DNA of 64,000 bases from Maricurvus nonylphenolicus (GTDB lineage Bacteria; Pseudomonadota; Gammaproteobacteria; Pseudomonadales; Cellvibrionaceae): assembly GCF_042854845.1 (NCBI RefSeq), contig NZ_AP031499.1, positions 1-64,000 of the forward strand, given 5' to 3'. The notes under the pieces were generated by a model. It made no database searches and was not told where the DNA came from. It saw only the letters and a list, made by a program, of their open reading frames with translations. Shown here piece after piece: positions 43,316 through 51,531 of the stretch (its first letter is position 1; every line of letters starts with the position of its first letter). The position numbers and the translations under genes were made by a program.

Positions 43316-43516
43316 ATGACAGTTGATTCAGAAATACTCCTCGCCGGAGAGATCCGGCCAGACCATGTGGTGTCTTTGACCGGTTATGAAAAAGACGCGG
43401 CAGTAGTGACTGAGGTTAAGCCGCTGATTGGCTACACCCATGTTGAAGTGACCTTAGAGACGGGGGCGGCTAAAACATTGCCGATTGACCTTCCTGTAAC
43501 GGTCTACGCCGAATAG
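43316..43516 (+). CDS. Small hypothetical protein
   Basis: A 66-residue protein predicted to be mostly beta strand (EILLAGEIRPDHVVSLTGYE, then HVEVTLETG). No membrane segment or signal. No family recognised. The following 13-bp inverted repeat begins at its stop codon. Confidence 0.5.
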   Translation: MTVDSEILLAGEIRPDHVVSLTGYEKDAAVVTEVKPLIGYTHVEVTLETGAAKTLPIDLPVTVYAE

Positions 43517-43589
43517 AAACACTATATGTAGTGCTTGCTGGAAGTAAAAACCCGAGAAATCTGGCACCACACCACAACATATAGTGTTT
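43517..43589. repeat. 13-bp perfect inverted repeat with 47-base spacer
   Basis: AAACACTATATGT at 43,517-43,529 and ACATATAGTGTTT at 43,577-43,589. The left arm starts at the stop of the preceding gene. It could be a long hairpin, an operator pair or remnant ends of a small mobile element. Confidence 0.6.
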
Positions 43590-43705
43590 TGCCCGTTATC
43601 CCGATGTGAACCGCTTTTACCTGGCCAGTTGCATATACGAAAGCCCATGCGACCATCTTTGCAGATACGCAATTTTTGGGGGTGAGGCGCAGGCCTTGGT
43701 GATAT

Positions 43706-44398
43706 ATGGAACATCGGTCTATCTGGGTACCATTTGAATTCTTTGAGGCTGCTTATGATGCCAATATCTGCATGGCGCTCAGCAGCTTCAATTCAACCGA
43801 TAAGCACTTTAAAACCAGTAAGGTTGTCTCCTACAAGCAAGATCTGCTGGTTGTCACTGGTGGTGGTTTTGGGGACTTTGGCTCTGACTACCTGAGTGCA
43901 TACCGGATCATTCCAAAAGAGCTATACCACGGCGTAACAATCATGCAGCCGCCATACAAGATGATCCCTTACGACGAAGATGAAATAGATATCGGTGGGG
44001 GCGAGATCCGTACTCGCGGTGATTGCCGGGGATTTGAATTTAAAGTTAACGGGAAGCTATATGTGGTCGCAGAGTCGGTGCGACTGAGACCTCTTCTTTC
44101 GCCCTCTGTTCTCGATGTGGCAGATAGTGAAGTCAAAGCGCACTTCGGAGCCTTGTCCCAACCAGACAACTTCTACAGGGAGCAGATGTACGGATACCGA
44201 ACCTACGCGGGGGTGCCTGGCGCGAGAAAAAAGGGAGGCCATAAAACCCTGTTTTACCTTCTAGGCCGGAATGGCAATCAACATCGTGAGTTCAAGTTTT
44301 TCAGTGCGGAAAGCCTGAGAGCGTCAATAAGCCAGTTGCGTGATTCAATCAATACTGGCTCGACCGAAGCAACTCCTCGTCAAGCATCGCTCTTTTAA
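43706..44398 (+). CDS. Hypothetical protein
   Basis: A 230-residue soluble protein with no recognised domain. It contains GGGFGDFGSDYLSAYRIIP and DEIDIGGGEIRTRGDCRGFEF. The end is Lys/Arg-rich then polar. The upstream gap holds GTTGCATAT at 43,628, part of the promoter element seen at 47,044 and 51,471. Confidence 0.5.
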   Translation: MEHRSIWVPFEFFEAAYDANICMALSSFNSTDKHFKTSKVVSYKQDLLVVTGGGFGDFGSDYLSAYRIIPKELYHGVTIMQPPYKMIPYDEDEIDIGGGEIRTRGDCRGFEFKVNGKLYVVAESVRLRPLLSPSVLDVADSEVKAHFGALSQPDNFYREQMYGYRTYAGVPGARKKGGHKTLFYLLGRNGNQHREFKFFSAESLRASISQLRDSINTGSTEATPRQASLF

Positions 44399-44468
44399 GA
44401 AATGGGGTGGGGCCTGTCATACTTTAATCACTCTCGGCAACTACTACTGCGATCGCTGCCGCGACCTG

Positions 44469-44750
44469 TTAGCCATAAGGCTTGTACCGCAATCTCACTG
44501 AGGTTACGACTTGAGCATTGCTTTGTCTTGCCGATTCAATAGCCATCATCACTCTTTTTTGAAACACCCCCAATGAAGTAAATGAGCTGTCGGAACATAC
44601 TTTATCGACGCTGATCAGAAGGCCTTCCAGATCCTCGCCTGCCAAGTCGTACAGCTTGGCGAACTCCAGTACTGGTAGATCGCCCACCCAAAGCACTGCT
44701 GTAACTTCTTGCCTGGCTGTGGGGGTGAGATTGATAACCTTACCGCTCAT
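44469..44750 (-). CDS. Small hypothetical protein
   Basis: A 93-residue protein starting at MSGKVINL; the ATG overlaps the end of the upstream gene by 11 bases, which suggests coupling. It has an exact iteron within its coding sequence. No family recognised. Confidence 0.45.
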   Translation of the reverse strand: MSGKVINLTPTARQEVTAVLWVGDLPVLEFAKLYDLAGEDLEGLLISVDKVCSDSSFTSLGVFQKRVMMAIESARQSNAQVVTSVRLRYKPYG

Positions 44751-44952
44751 AGCCAAACAGTTCCTGCTGGCCAGCGTAACCCTTTCGGCTTTCAACCAGA
44801 CTCTCGATCGCCCCCTTTATGCATTCTGCTATCTGCTCATCTGAGGGGACGCCATACCCGCTGTCATCACCAGACATTTGGCAGTTCATGTGATGCACGG
44901 CCCGGTTAACCCAAACCTGGGCGTTTACCAGCTGCTGTTCTCTGGAGCTCAT
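44740..44952 (-). CDS. Small hypothetical protein
   Basis: A 70-residue soluble protein (MSSREQQLVNAQVWVNRA start). The ATG overlaps the stop of the upstream frame (ATGA). No family recognised. It is the middle of a chain of overlapping minus-strand genes from 45.3 to 44.5 kb. Confidence 0.5.
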   Translation of the reverse strand: MSSREQQLVNAQVWVNRAVHHMNCQMSGDDSGYGVPSDEQIAECIKGAIESLVESRKGYAGQQELFGYER

Positions 44953-45212
44953 GACATGGCCTCAAACAGATCCTGCTGTCTTCCGATGTTGAAAGCCCAG
45001 GCTTCGACGTTATCCCAGCTGCCCTGCCAGGCTGAATTGCCATTCGCTTCTAGCCCTCGCAAGAGCTTCAAGTTCGCTCTGTGGGTCTGTCTCTCCCCTT
45101 TGAAGTCGAAACCCACTAGCCCTGGATAAAGGCGTTCCAATAGACATAGTTCCACCCCCTCCATCGATCTTCTTGTTGAATGATGCGGCTTGAATCCAGC
45201 ACTGCGTATCAA
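44949..45212 (-). CDS. Hypothetical reading frame overlapping next gene, possible frameshift product
   Basis: Eighty-seven residues; its first two thirds are read in a different frame from the gene starting at 45,339. Its end (NVEAWAFNIGRQQDLFEAMS) overlaps the next start by ATGA, so the 3' part looks genuinely coding. Either two genes overlap by 200 bases or a single gene has a frameshift near 45,010-45,060. Confidence 0.35.
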   Translation of the reverse strand: MIRSAGFKPHHSTRRSMEGVELCLLERLYPGLVGFDFKGERQTHRANLKLLRGLEANGNSAWQGSWDNVEAWAFNIGRQQDLFEAMS

Positions 45213-45339
45213 CCTGCAAAACCTGGACGGTCACTGTTAAACGCTGATCGTCATAGAGATATTCAGTTGCTTCGCTTTTGCAGTAGCACCCCCACTCATT
45301 AGGCTGCGGGAAAATCATTTTCAAATTCCTTGTTCTCAC
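45010..45339 (-). CDS. Hypothetical protein, possibly frameshifted
   Basis: A 109-residue frame; an internal start at MIFPQPNEWGCYCKSEATEY is likely. The protein-like region runs through SELEALARARSEWQFS and then stops shortly. Joining this to the other frame just downstream would give one protein of about 130 residues. No family recognised. Confidence 0.4.
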   Translation of the reverse strand: MRTRNLKMIFPQPNEWGCYCKSEATEYLYDDQRLTVTVQVLQVDTQCWIQAASFNKKIDGGGGTMSIGTPLSRASGFRLQRGETDPQSELEALARARSEWQFSLAGQLG

Positions 45340-45458
45340 TTTTCTATCACGCTAACACGGAACCTGAAGTACACAACTCCTGAGAGGTGGCGTACTGAAC
45401 ACCCCTTGATTGTGACGAGATGCACAAAGAATCGAAGTCATTTGTATTACATGGAAAT

Positions 45459-45479
45459 ACCCCCTTTTTGGGGGTGCCA
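45459..45479 (+). promoter_or_regulatory. Palindrome CCCCCTTTTTGGGGG before secreted protein gene
   Basis: The sequence TACCCCCTTTTTGGGGGTGCC is about 80 bases before the start of the exported protein. It is palindromic and resembles the CCCCTTTACGG motif of the nrdJ and traF copies; it also includes one TGGGGGTG octamer. Confidence 0.35.
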
Positions 45480-45557
45480 GGAGACCATGAAAATTCAACC
45501 TCTGTGCTAGCTTCTCCCTCGGCAATTCCTGCCAATGAACTTGATATGGAGAGTCCG

Positions 45558-46991
45558 ATGAAAAAACTAATCATCCCTGCAATTATTTCTGGGCTGCTTG
45601 CGCCAATGATGGCGATCGCTGAACCAGTGACCTATAGATTTGAATCATTTACCTCTGGACCTATCCCTGAGCTGGGCGTCGGGAGCGACGAAAAGATATT
45701 TGTATCTGTAAAGTACGACGATGAAATACAGCCAACAGTTGTTGGTGGAAATAACAAACTGTACGAGAATCACCAACAGGGTCTCGCGGTGAAAGTTGAA
45801 ACCTTGGGCAGGTCTTTTCAGCCAACCACACCTTCTGGCAACTCAATTATTGGCGTTGATTGGATGCCTGGGCCAGTTGGCGATAATGTGAATGTCCACA
45901 TCCATTCATTTAACGAGATGATGTTGAATGGTTTTCCATCGCATGTGTCAACCACCATTGATCTGAATGGCATAAGCCATACACCAGTTGATGGTCTGTT
46001 CGATCTCACGAGCATCAAGCTACCTCCCAACTCGAATACTTACGGGAGAATCACCATTGCTGGTAATGGAAACCTTGATATCTTTGGTATCGAGAAATGC
46101 AATGGCGACTGCGATGAAATCGTCCCTTCAAAACAAACCATCATCTTGACCGGCAAGGTCACCAACGGGGCTCCAGAGCATGGTATTCAGTTGGACGAAA
46201 CCGTTGAGCTTCACTGGGTATTCGATCCAGACTATATGAAATTGGTTGCTCAGAATGGCAGCTCAAAGAATTATGTTGACGCAAATGCCAGAAGTTACAT
46301 ATCTGGAAAAATCGGTAACGTAGAGCTGAACCTGGCTAAATCTCCAACTCCCACTTCTTCTGATGTGTTTGTTGACTACTTTTTCGATGGCGCATCGGGT
46401 ACCAGAGCTACAATGGGGTTTGGTGTAAATGGTATTGAGGCGACCGGCGACAACACCAACTATGTTACGTCAGCACATATGCACATTGACGGCACTTTGT
46501 CCGAATCAGACAACAATGGCGGCATCTTTGATCCAACGGTACTTAACAACCCACAAGGAATGCTGCATCTCAATTTCGGCCCCGGAATCTCCATCGAAAT
46601 TACCGGGATTAAAGCAGCTCCCAAAAACGGTGGAACTCCTGGCGTTGTAATGCCAGAAAATACCGCTGACGTTTCAATCACTGCTGAGCTGACCCCTCCG
46701 GTGGTAATGCATGATGGCAGCGTTTCTTCCAACCTTGCTTTGTTCCTCGAGCACACAGGAACAGTACACTACTTCATGCATCAGACCGCCTTCCTGGTAA
46801 CGCCGTCTGGTTTTGTAAAAACAATTCCTGTGAGTGAAAACCGGATTGGCCTCGGCCCTCACACCAGTGGTCACCTGAACGTCCCAGTAGAAATACTTGG
46901 AGGCTGGGAGTCCGGTGAGTACAAAGTAGTTTTCGGCCTGATAACTGAAAGCGGCCTCTTTGCATCAACAGAACTAACCATCCAGAAATAA
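45558..46991 (+). CDS. Secreted protein of unknown function
   Basis: A 477-residue protein. The ATG at 45,558 starts a clear signal peptide (KKLIIPAIISGLLAPMMAIAE, cleaved near residue 21). The mature protein is beta-rich and acidic with two Cys in one short loop (CNGDCDE), which may form a disulphide, and repeated strand patterns typical of extracellular or surface proteins. No catalytic motif recognised. It is a single-gene unit. Confidence 0.6.
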   Translation: MKKLIIPAIISGLLAPMMAIAEPVTYRFESFTSGPIPELGVGSDEKIFVSVKYDDEIQPTVVGGNNKLYENHQQGLAVKVETLGRSFQPTTPSGNSIIGVDWMPGPVGDNVNVHIHSFNEMMLNGFPSHVSTTIDLNGISHTPVDGLFDLTSIKLPPNSNTYGRITIAGNGNLDIFGIEKCNGDCDEIVPSKQTIILTGKVTNGAPEHGIQLDETVELHWVFDPDYMKLVAQNGSSKNYVDANARSYISGKIGNVELNLAKSPTPTSSDVFVDYFFDGASGTRATMGFGVNGIEATGDNTNYVTSAHMHIDGTLSESDNNGGIFDPTVLNNPQGMLHLNFGPGISIEITGIKAAPKNGGTPGVVMPENTADVSITAELTPPVVMHDGSVSSNLALFLEHTGTVHYFMHQTAFLVTPSGFVKTIPVSENRIGLGPHTSGHLNVPVEILGGWESGEYKVVFGLITESGLFASTELTIQK

Positions 46992-47043
46992 TTCCCTTCA
47001 ACATCAGGGGTGTACGTTGTGCGCCCCTCCCTCAATTCTCTGT

Positions 47044-47070
47044 GTTGCATATCTTAAAGTCCGGGTTAAC
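47044..47070 (+). promoter_or_regulatory. 27-bp promoter element, copy 1
   Basis: GTTGCATAT, seven variable bases, then TCCGGGTTAAC. The same element with identical spacing occurs at 51,471-51,497. TTGCAT and TAACTT, 16 bases apart, could be -35 and -10 boxes. The gene starts 50 bases downstream. Confidence 0.6.
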
Positions 47071-47120
47071 TTGGAATTAAAGAAAGTTAGCAAGCCCCAA
47101 CAGATAGATAAGGAAATACA

Positions 47121-48068
47121 GTGAATACAGCCGTAAACCTCGCTTTTGATTTTGACGATCTAACGGACGACCAACCGACTTTGGTTGAAGTCACCCAAAC
47201 CTCTCAGATAGATAAATGGAAGTCAGAGCTTAAAACCGAGCTCACCCAATTTGCAGAAGCGTTTGACACCTTCAAAAAAGCTGAGACCGCGCTGTATGGC
47301 TATATCAATAAATCATCGGCTCACCTCAATGAAATGAGTTGTACTGAGGAGGTCATTAATCGTTGGATTAAGAAGACCTGTTCTGAGGCATCAGCTAAAG
47401 CCAGCAACACCGGTCACCTATCTATCACTCCCGATCGCTTACCTTCTGAACTTGGTAACTACTCTTTTCCTCGTCGTGACAGGTTCTTTGCTGAAGATCC
47501 TGAGATTGGAAAGGGGAAATCATTCTTCGACGCCACCCCTGATGAACTGGCTAGTTATGCTATTCGCACTTTTGACTTCCAAGCTCTTGAGGCAGAGTTG
47601 AACAAGCTATCAGACTCAATTGAGGAGGAAGGTTTCAAGGCCTCCGCCACCAGCCTTGGGCGAGAGTTCGGCCTGGTAATCTTGCACCGGCATAACGGAA
47701 CGGACATACAAATCAAGCAGCAGCGTGGTCGTTACATCCTGGAATCATCTCACTATGGAAGCTGGGTACATGATCGCGTTAACTCTTTACAAGGTGTTCG
47801 TGAAGTGGCCCAGACCTTCGAGGCGGAAACCGGCGCGACCGGCCTTGTCGATTGCCTTTTGTCCGCTATTGCTGAAGAGCGAAGCCTTAAAGATCAGTGC
47901 AATGGATTTGTAGAAAGCCGTACCAAAGTAAATGACGGTGAGCCGGTTGAAGCCGTGTTCTTTCGTGACAAGATCAAATACTTTTTCAAGCCTGATGTGT
48001 TTGAGGCCTTGGTGGGCTTCGTGCAGAGCTACGCAACCGACCCTCTGAGAACTATAGAGGTGAAGTGA
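47121..48068 (+). CDS. Hypothetical plasmid protein, first gene of operon
   Basis: A 315-residue soluble protein behind a GATAAGGA site. It is helical at the N-terminus (LKTELTQFAEAFDTFKKAE) and ends in a strand-helix unit VEAVFFRDKIKYFFKPDVFE. No family could be named with confidence. It begins a series of overlapping genes leading to the methyltransferase and shares a promoter element with the methyltransferase-helicase gene. Confidence 0.55.
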   Translation: MNTAVNLAFDFDDLTDDQPTLVEVTQTSQIDKWKSELKTELTQFAEAFDTFKKAETALYGYINKSSAHLNEMSCTEEVINRWIKKTCSEASAKASNTGHLSITPDRLPSELGNYSFPRRDRFFAEDPEIGKGKSFFDATPDELASYAIRTFDFQALEAELNKLSDSIEEEGFKASATSLGREFGLVILHRHNGTDIQIKQQRGRYILESSHYGSWVHDRVNSLQGVREVAQTFEAETGATGLVDCLLSAIAEERSLKDQCNGFVESRTKVNDGEPVEAVFFRDKIKYFFKPDVFEALVGFVQSYATDPLRTIEVK

Positions 48069-48250
48069 TGGCAACTACCGACAGCGCGAAGTTTGAGCTT
48101 GAGAACGGTGCAACCGTTGATGTATGGATTGATGAAGACGGAAACCTAAAGGTTTGTGCGTCTTCAAGCGCGACCAAGCTTTTTATTATGCCTCAATCCA
48201 ATGGATCGTTTGACGTGAAAGCTGTAAGGAATATAGGGGGTAAATCGTAA
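48068..48250 (+). CDS. Small hypothetical protein
   Basis: A 60-residue protein (MATTDSAKFELENGATVDVW), beta-rich, overlapping the previous stop (TGATG). A GTG three bases earlier is an alternative start. No family recognised. Confidence 0.5.
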   Translation: MATTDSAKFELENGATVDVWIDEDGNLKVCASSSATKLFIMPQSNGSFDVKAVRNIGGKS

Positions 48251-48504
48251 TGGCCTCTACGGTATCAATCAGTGTCTCTCTCGGTACCGATCCGACAGTG
48301 GCAACGATCCGGAAGTCAAACAGCTCCACCCCCATAGTGGCTGATGTCCTGGGGGTGGAGGCTGACAAGGAAGGTGTGCCTAACAAGATTTACCTTCGCT
48401 CTAAGATCCACGGTAACAAAGACAAGTCGGTTACCTACGAAGGCTGGGAGCCCTCTGGGGCAATTAGCACAATCCTGACTCGTGTAGACAAGGGGGCAGC
48501 ATGA
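48250..48504 (+). CDS. Small hypothetical protein
   Basis: An 84-residue beta-rich protein; its ATG overlaps the previous TAA (TAATG). Inside the gene, CACCCCCA at 48,328 and TGGGGGTG at 48,351 form an inverted pair 15 bases apart. No family recognised. Confidence 0.5.
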   Translation: MASTVSISVSLGTDPTVATIRKSNSSTPIVADVLGVEADKEGVPNKIYLRSKIHGNKDKSVTYEGWEPSGAISTILTRVDKGAA

Positions 48505-48872
48505 TTGCCTTAAATCGTTATCAGAGTGAATCAGCGGCTAGGGTTATACACCCATTCACAGTTTCAACAGGGTCATTTGTCCGGGCCAAGTCGGTGGTGC
48601 TTGACCGGCTAGAAGAGGTCATTGTCGCGGTGGAAGATATGGATTGGGAGTCCTTTCTGAAATACGTCAACTTCCCTATCGTGTGCCTTTACCCTGATAG
48701 CAGAACCGGCCTGACCTCCCCTGACCCAGTGAATACTGCTTTCAAAATTGATGGTTACCTATCTCCGGAGCCTACAGAAACGAGGAAACAAGCCTTCGAT
48801 AGAGCCAAGGCTGAATGCCTGCATAACCTGCGTAATTCTCTAAATCAGATCCGTGTGTATCAGCGGCATTAA
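48501..48872 (+). CDS. Hypothetical protein
   Basis: A 123-residue protein starting in an ATGA overlap. It has a conserved-looking FVRAKSVVLDRLEEVIVAVED helix. No family recognised. Last of four coupled genes. Confidence 0.5.
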   Translation: MIALNRYQSESAARVIHPFTVSTGSFVRAKSVVLDRLEEVIVAVEDMDWESFLKYVNFPIVCLYPDSRTGLTSPDPVNTAFKIDGYLSPEPTETRKQAFDRAKAECLHNLRNSLNQIRVYQRH

Positions 48873-48938
48873 CGGTTTTGCACTCTCCGAACATTTTCTC
48901 CACTTGCCAGTCGATCATTAACGAGGACACTTAAACCC

Positions 48939-49256
48939 ATGGCCGCGATTTCCCAAATGGTCCACCAGCCAAATGTCATTACCAAGAACTTGGCATTCAA
49001 CTGTGTTGGGGACTCAAAAAAGGTTCGCCTCAGTAGCAACTTTCTTCAGGTGATGGGGTTTAAGCCTGGGCAGCGCGTTAAGGCGATCCCAGATGGGAGT
49101 ATGAAAGGTTTCAGCGTAATTCACGCTGAGGACGGCCCTCAACAGGTTTACAGCCGATCGTACCGGCGTGGCCGATCTAACAGCCCCCTTGAGGCTGTAA
49201 TGGAGTTTGGCGGCAAAGCTTTAATCCAGGGGGCCTTCCCTGCTTACACCCAGTGA
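48939..49256 (+). CDS. AbrB/SymE-like small protein
   Basis: A 105-residue protein. KKVRLSSNFLQVMGFKPGQRV (about residues 28-48) has the strand-helix-GF-x-PG-strand pattern of SpoVT/AbrB or SymE swapped-hairpin domains, which bind DNA or RNA. The C-terminal part is basic. It precedes the methyltransferase gene by 12 bases and may regulate it or be a small partner. Confidence 0.5.
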   Translation: MAAISQMVHQPNVITKNLAFNCVGDSKKVRLSSNFLQVMGFKPGQRVKAIPDGSMKGFSVIHAEDGPQQVYSRSYRRGRSNSPLEAVMEFGGKALIQGAFPAYTQ

Positions 49257-49268
49257 TTTCACGTCGAT

Positions 49269-50360
49269 ATGAGACCAGGCAGGGTCAGATTCACCCCCAT
49301 GGCTAATCGTGTACATGCGATCCATAGCAAGCTGCGCAAATCATCCCCTTTCAATGCCTTTGTTGGACTTACTGGGGGTGTCGATATCCACTGTCTGGAA
49401 TCGCTTGGTTGGACACCTCAAATCGTCCTGGAGCACCGGCCCCAAGAGGCCAGGGATTTGGCGATGGGCCGAAACCTTACAGAGGTGAATGCACTTAACA
49501 CACTGGTTAATGGATCTCCGCGCATACTGATCAATGAGGATATATATCACTTTGAAATTGATCGGCTGGAACAATTGCTGGCGGACGCCCCGCCTATCAC
49601 GTTATGCCATTTCTCACTTGGATGTGATGACCACTCAACAGCAAAATCTCAACGCGCCAAAGAACAAAGCTTTGATGATCTCAGCACGATGTATGACATG
49701 GTTTACCCGGTGCTCAAACAAATTGAGCATATCGGCCCAGCAGCTGTTGTCGTTGAAAACGTAAAGCAGTTTGCTTCTTCAGGAGCTGGCAAGATACTGA
49801 CCACAACTCTCAGACGGCTTGGTTATCACCTGACTGAAGTTACACGCAATGCCCTCGATGCTGGTGGCCTTCAAGGACGTGAAAGGTACTACCTGATTGC
49901 GTCGATATATCCAGGCTTCCAGGCTCCCACCCCCTCAGATCGGAATGTGCTGCCTCTCCATGACCTGATTATTGACCACCTGCCAGAATGTCGAGACGTA
50001 ACAAACACAAAGAGCATCATTGGCCGTCCAGCTAAGGGCCGGGCCATGCCTCCGTACATTACCGTCAATAGCACACACTGCCCTACGATTTTAAAAAGTC
50101 AGGATCGCGGTATTTCAGACGCGGTGTATGTGGAGCACGAAGGTAGAATCTACAAGCCAAGTCTTGGCCTGCTAAAAGCGTTGATGTCTATTCCTGGAGA
50201 GTTCAATGTTGACTGGATGGCTAAAGAGCAAGCTACTGAAACCTTGGGACAGAGTATCGACTACAGGCTTCACCACAGCGTCATGGCCGCATTAACCCAG
50301 CACCTGGAAGCCAACCTTGGCAAGAGGACAATTATTGAACTGAGCAAGAATGCGTCTTAG
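49269..50360 (+). CDS. DNA (cytosine-5) methyltransferase, divergent
   Basis: A 363-residue protein; an ATG at 49,302 is an alternative start. FVGLTGGVDIHCLESLGW fits motif I, FSLGCDDHS aligns with motif IV (PCQxxS) keeping the catalytic Cys but not Pro or Gln, VVVENVKQF is motif VI, GGLQGRERYYLIAS is motif VIII, and TLGQSIDYRL stands in for motif X. It should methylate C5 of cytosine if active; the specificity is unknown and no restriction endonuclease gene is near. Plasmid methyltransferases commonly protect against host restriction. Confidence 0.75.
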   Translation: MRPGRVRFTPMANRVHAIHSKLRKSSPFNAFVGLTGGVDIHCLESLGWTPQIVLEHRPQEARDLAMGRNLTEVNALNTLVNGSPRILINEDIYHFEIDRLEQLLADAPPITLCHFSLGCDDHSTAKSQRAKEQSFDDLSTMYDMVYPVLKQIEHIGPAAVVVENVKQFASSGAGKILTTTLRRLGYHLTEVTRNALDAGGLQGRERYYLIASIYPGFQAPTPSDRNVLPLHDLIIDHLPECRDVTNTKSIIGRPAKGRAMPPYITVNSTHCPTILKSQDRGISDAVYVEHEGRIYKPSLGLLKALMSIPGEFNVDWMAKEQATETLGQSIDYRLHHSVMAALTQHLEANLGKRTIIELSKNAS

Positions 50361-50407
50361 CGTATAATGGACGCCTGGACTTAATAGGCCGGGACACAGG
50401 GAAAAGC

Positions 50408-50827
50408 ATGAAAGCAGTAACACCATACATATTGGGCGCAATCGTAGCATTTGGAGGTTACCAAGTGGTGGCGACTGCTATGTATACATACGAACTTGCT
50501 GAGTTCCACGGGGTTGACTGGAGCCTCAAAACTCATGGAATAGCAATGAACGTGCATTCTTCGTTTGGTGGTTTGACCGATATAGCCGATCTTGAAGCCG
50601 TAGCTCCCAAATCGGGCGGTGGCCCTGTTTCAGAATGGTGCCAAGGAATAACATCGATGAGAGGCCATGTTACCATGAGCTTTGTCGGGGATCTGAGCGT
50701 TTGCTGTTGGACCGCTAATGATACTCAGCGGATGGTACCCTTCAAAGAAGAGGATGGGAAACGACACTATATGTGTGGCAAGTGGCCACATATTGATCAT
50801 GTCTATACAACTAGCGTATCGAGTTAA
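50408..50827 (+). CDS. Exported or membrane-anchored hypothetical protein
   Basis: A 139-residue protein with an N-terminal hydrophobic segment (PYILGAIVAFGGYQVVATAM, likely an anchor or signal) and a Cys-containing domain (WCQGITSMRG, DLSVCCWTAND, YMCGKW). Periplasmic location is likely. A TATAAT at about 50,364 may be its -10 box. No family recognised. Confidence 0.5.
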   Translation: MKAVTPYILGAIVAFGGYQVVATAMYTYELAEFHGVDWSLKTHGIAMNVHSSFGGLTDIADLEAVAPKSGGGPVSEWCQGITSMRGHVTMSFVGDLSVCCWTANDTQRMVPFKEEDGKRHYMCGKWPHIDHVYTTSVSS

Positions 50828-50878
50828 TGTCGATTGTGAAACACTGATACTCACTTATCAAAACCAGCGAGGTTATCC

Positions 50879-51421
50879 ATGGAAGATACATTACAACCGA
50901 AAAACGGTCGATTTTTAAAAGAGAGCTATTACTACACTTTTACCATCACGATGATGGGCGGCATGTTTGTTCTGCTCGAACACTTCTTCCCGATGACTAA
51001 CAACGAGCCGTTAGGATCTTACCCTTTTGCATTTATTGCTTTCCTCCTGCTGCTAACTAATTACTCTTCAGATCAAATTGTTGAAAACGGTTTGAAGCGT
51101 CAGATTCTAATGGGAGCAAATATTGCTTTCATTGCCTTTTTAATTCATTTCATTGTGTCTGGTTTGACGGCCCTAATTGGACTTGCCACTTTTGAAAAAT
51201 ATAATTTGAAAGATGCTAGCTCAACCTTTTCTGGACTGTTCTTAGCTACGACTTTTCTTTGTATTGTTTTTAATTGGGTAGCGGATTCGCGCTTTGGTAT
51301 TGCTGTTAAAGCTAAATGGCAATACATCTCCGAACTAAAGTGGCTGAATTATATTCTGGCTTCAATTGTTCTTGGGGGTGGTTTATTTATTGGGGTATAT
51401 GCTTACCTCTTGAGGAACTGA
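50879..51421 (+). CDS. Integral membrane protein
   Basis: A 180-residue protein with four to five membrane segments (about 16-36, 50-66, 80-105, 118-138, 150-175). No family recognised. It lies 51 bases after the previous gene and before the methyltransferase-helicase. Confidence 0.55.
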   Translation: MEDTLQPKNGRFLKESYYYTFTITMMGGMFVLLEHFFPMTNNEPLGSYPFAFIAFLLLLTNYSSDQIVENGLKRQILMGANIAFIAFLIHFIVSGLTALIGLATFEKYNLKDASSTFSGLFLATTFLCIVFNWVADSRFGIAVKAKWQYISELKWLNYILASIVLGGGLFIGVYAYLLRN

Positions 51422-51470
51422 AGAAAAAATAACTGCTCTCCTGTCTTAGAGTTTTTCTAAAAAAACGAAG

Positions 51471-51497
51471 GTTGCATATATCACTTTCCGGGTTAAC
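51471..51497 (+). promoter_or_regulatory. 27-bp promoter element, copy 2
   Basis: GTTGCATAT, seven variable bases, TCCGGGTTAAC, as at 47,044-47,070. The next gene starts 34 bases later. TTGCAT and TAACGT would be the -35 and -10 boxes with 16-base spacing. Confidence 0.6.
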
Positions 51498-51531
51498 GTC
51501 TTTGTAAATCACGAATTTTTGTGGACAAGAC

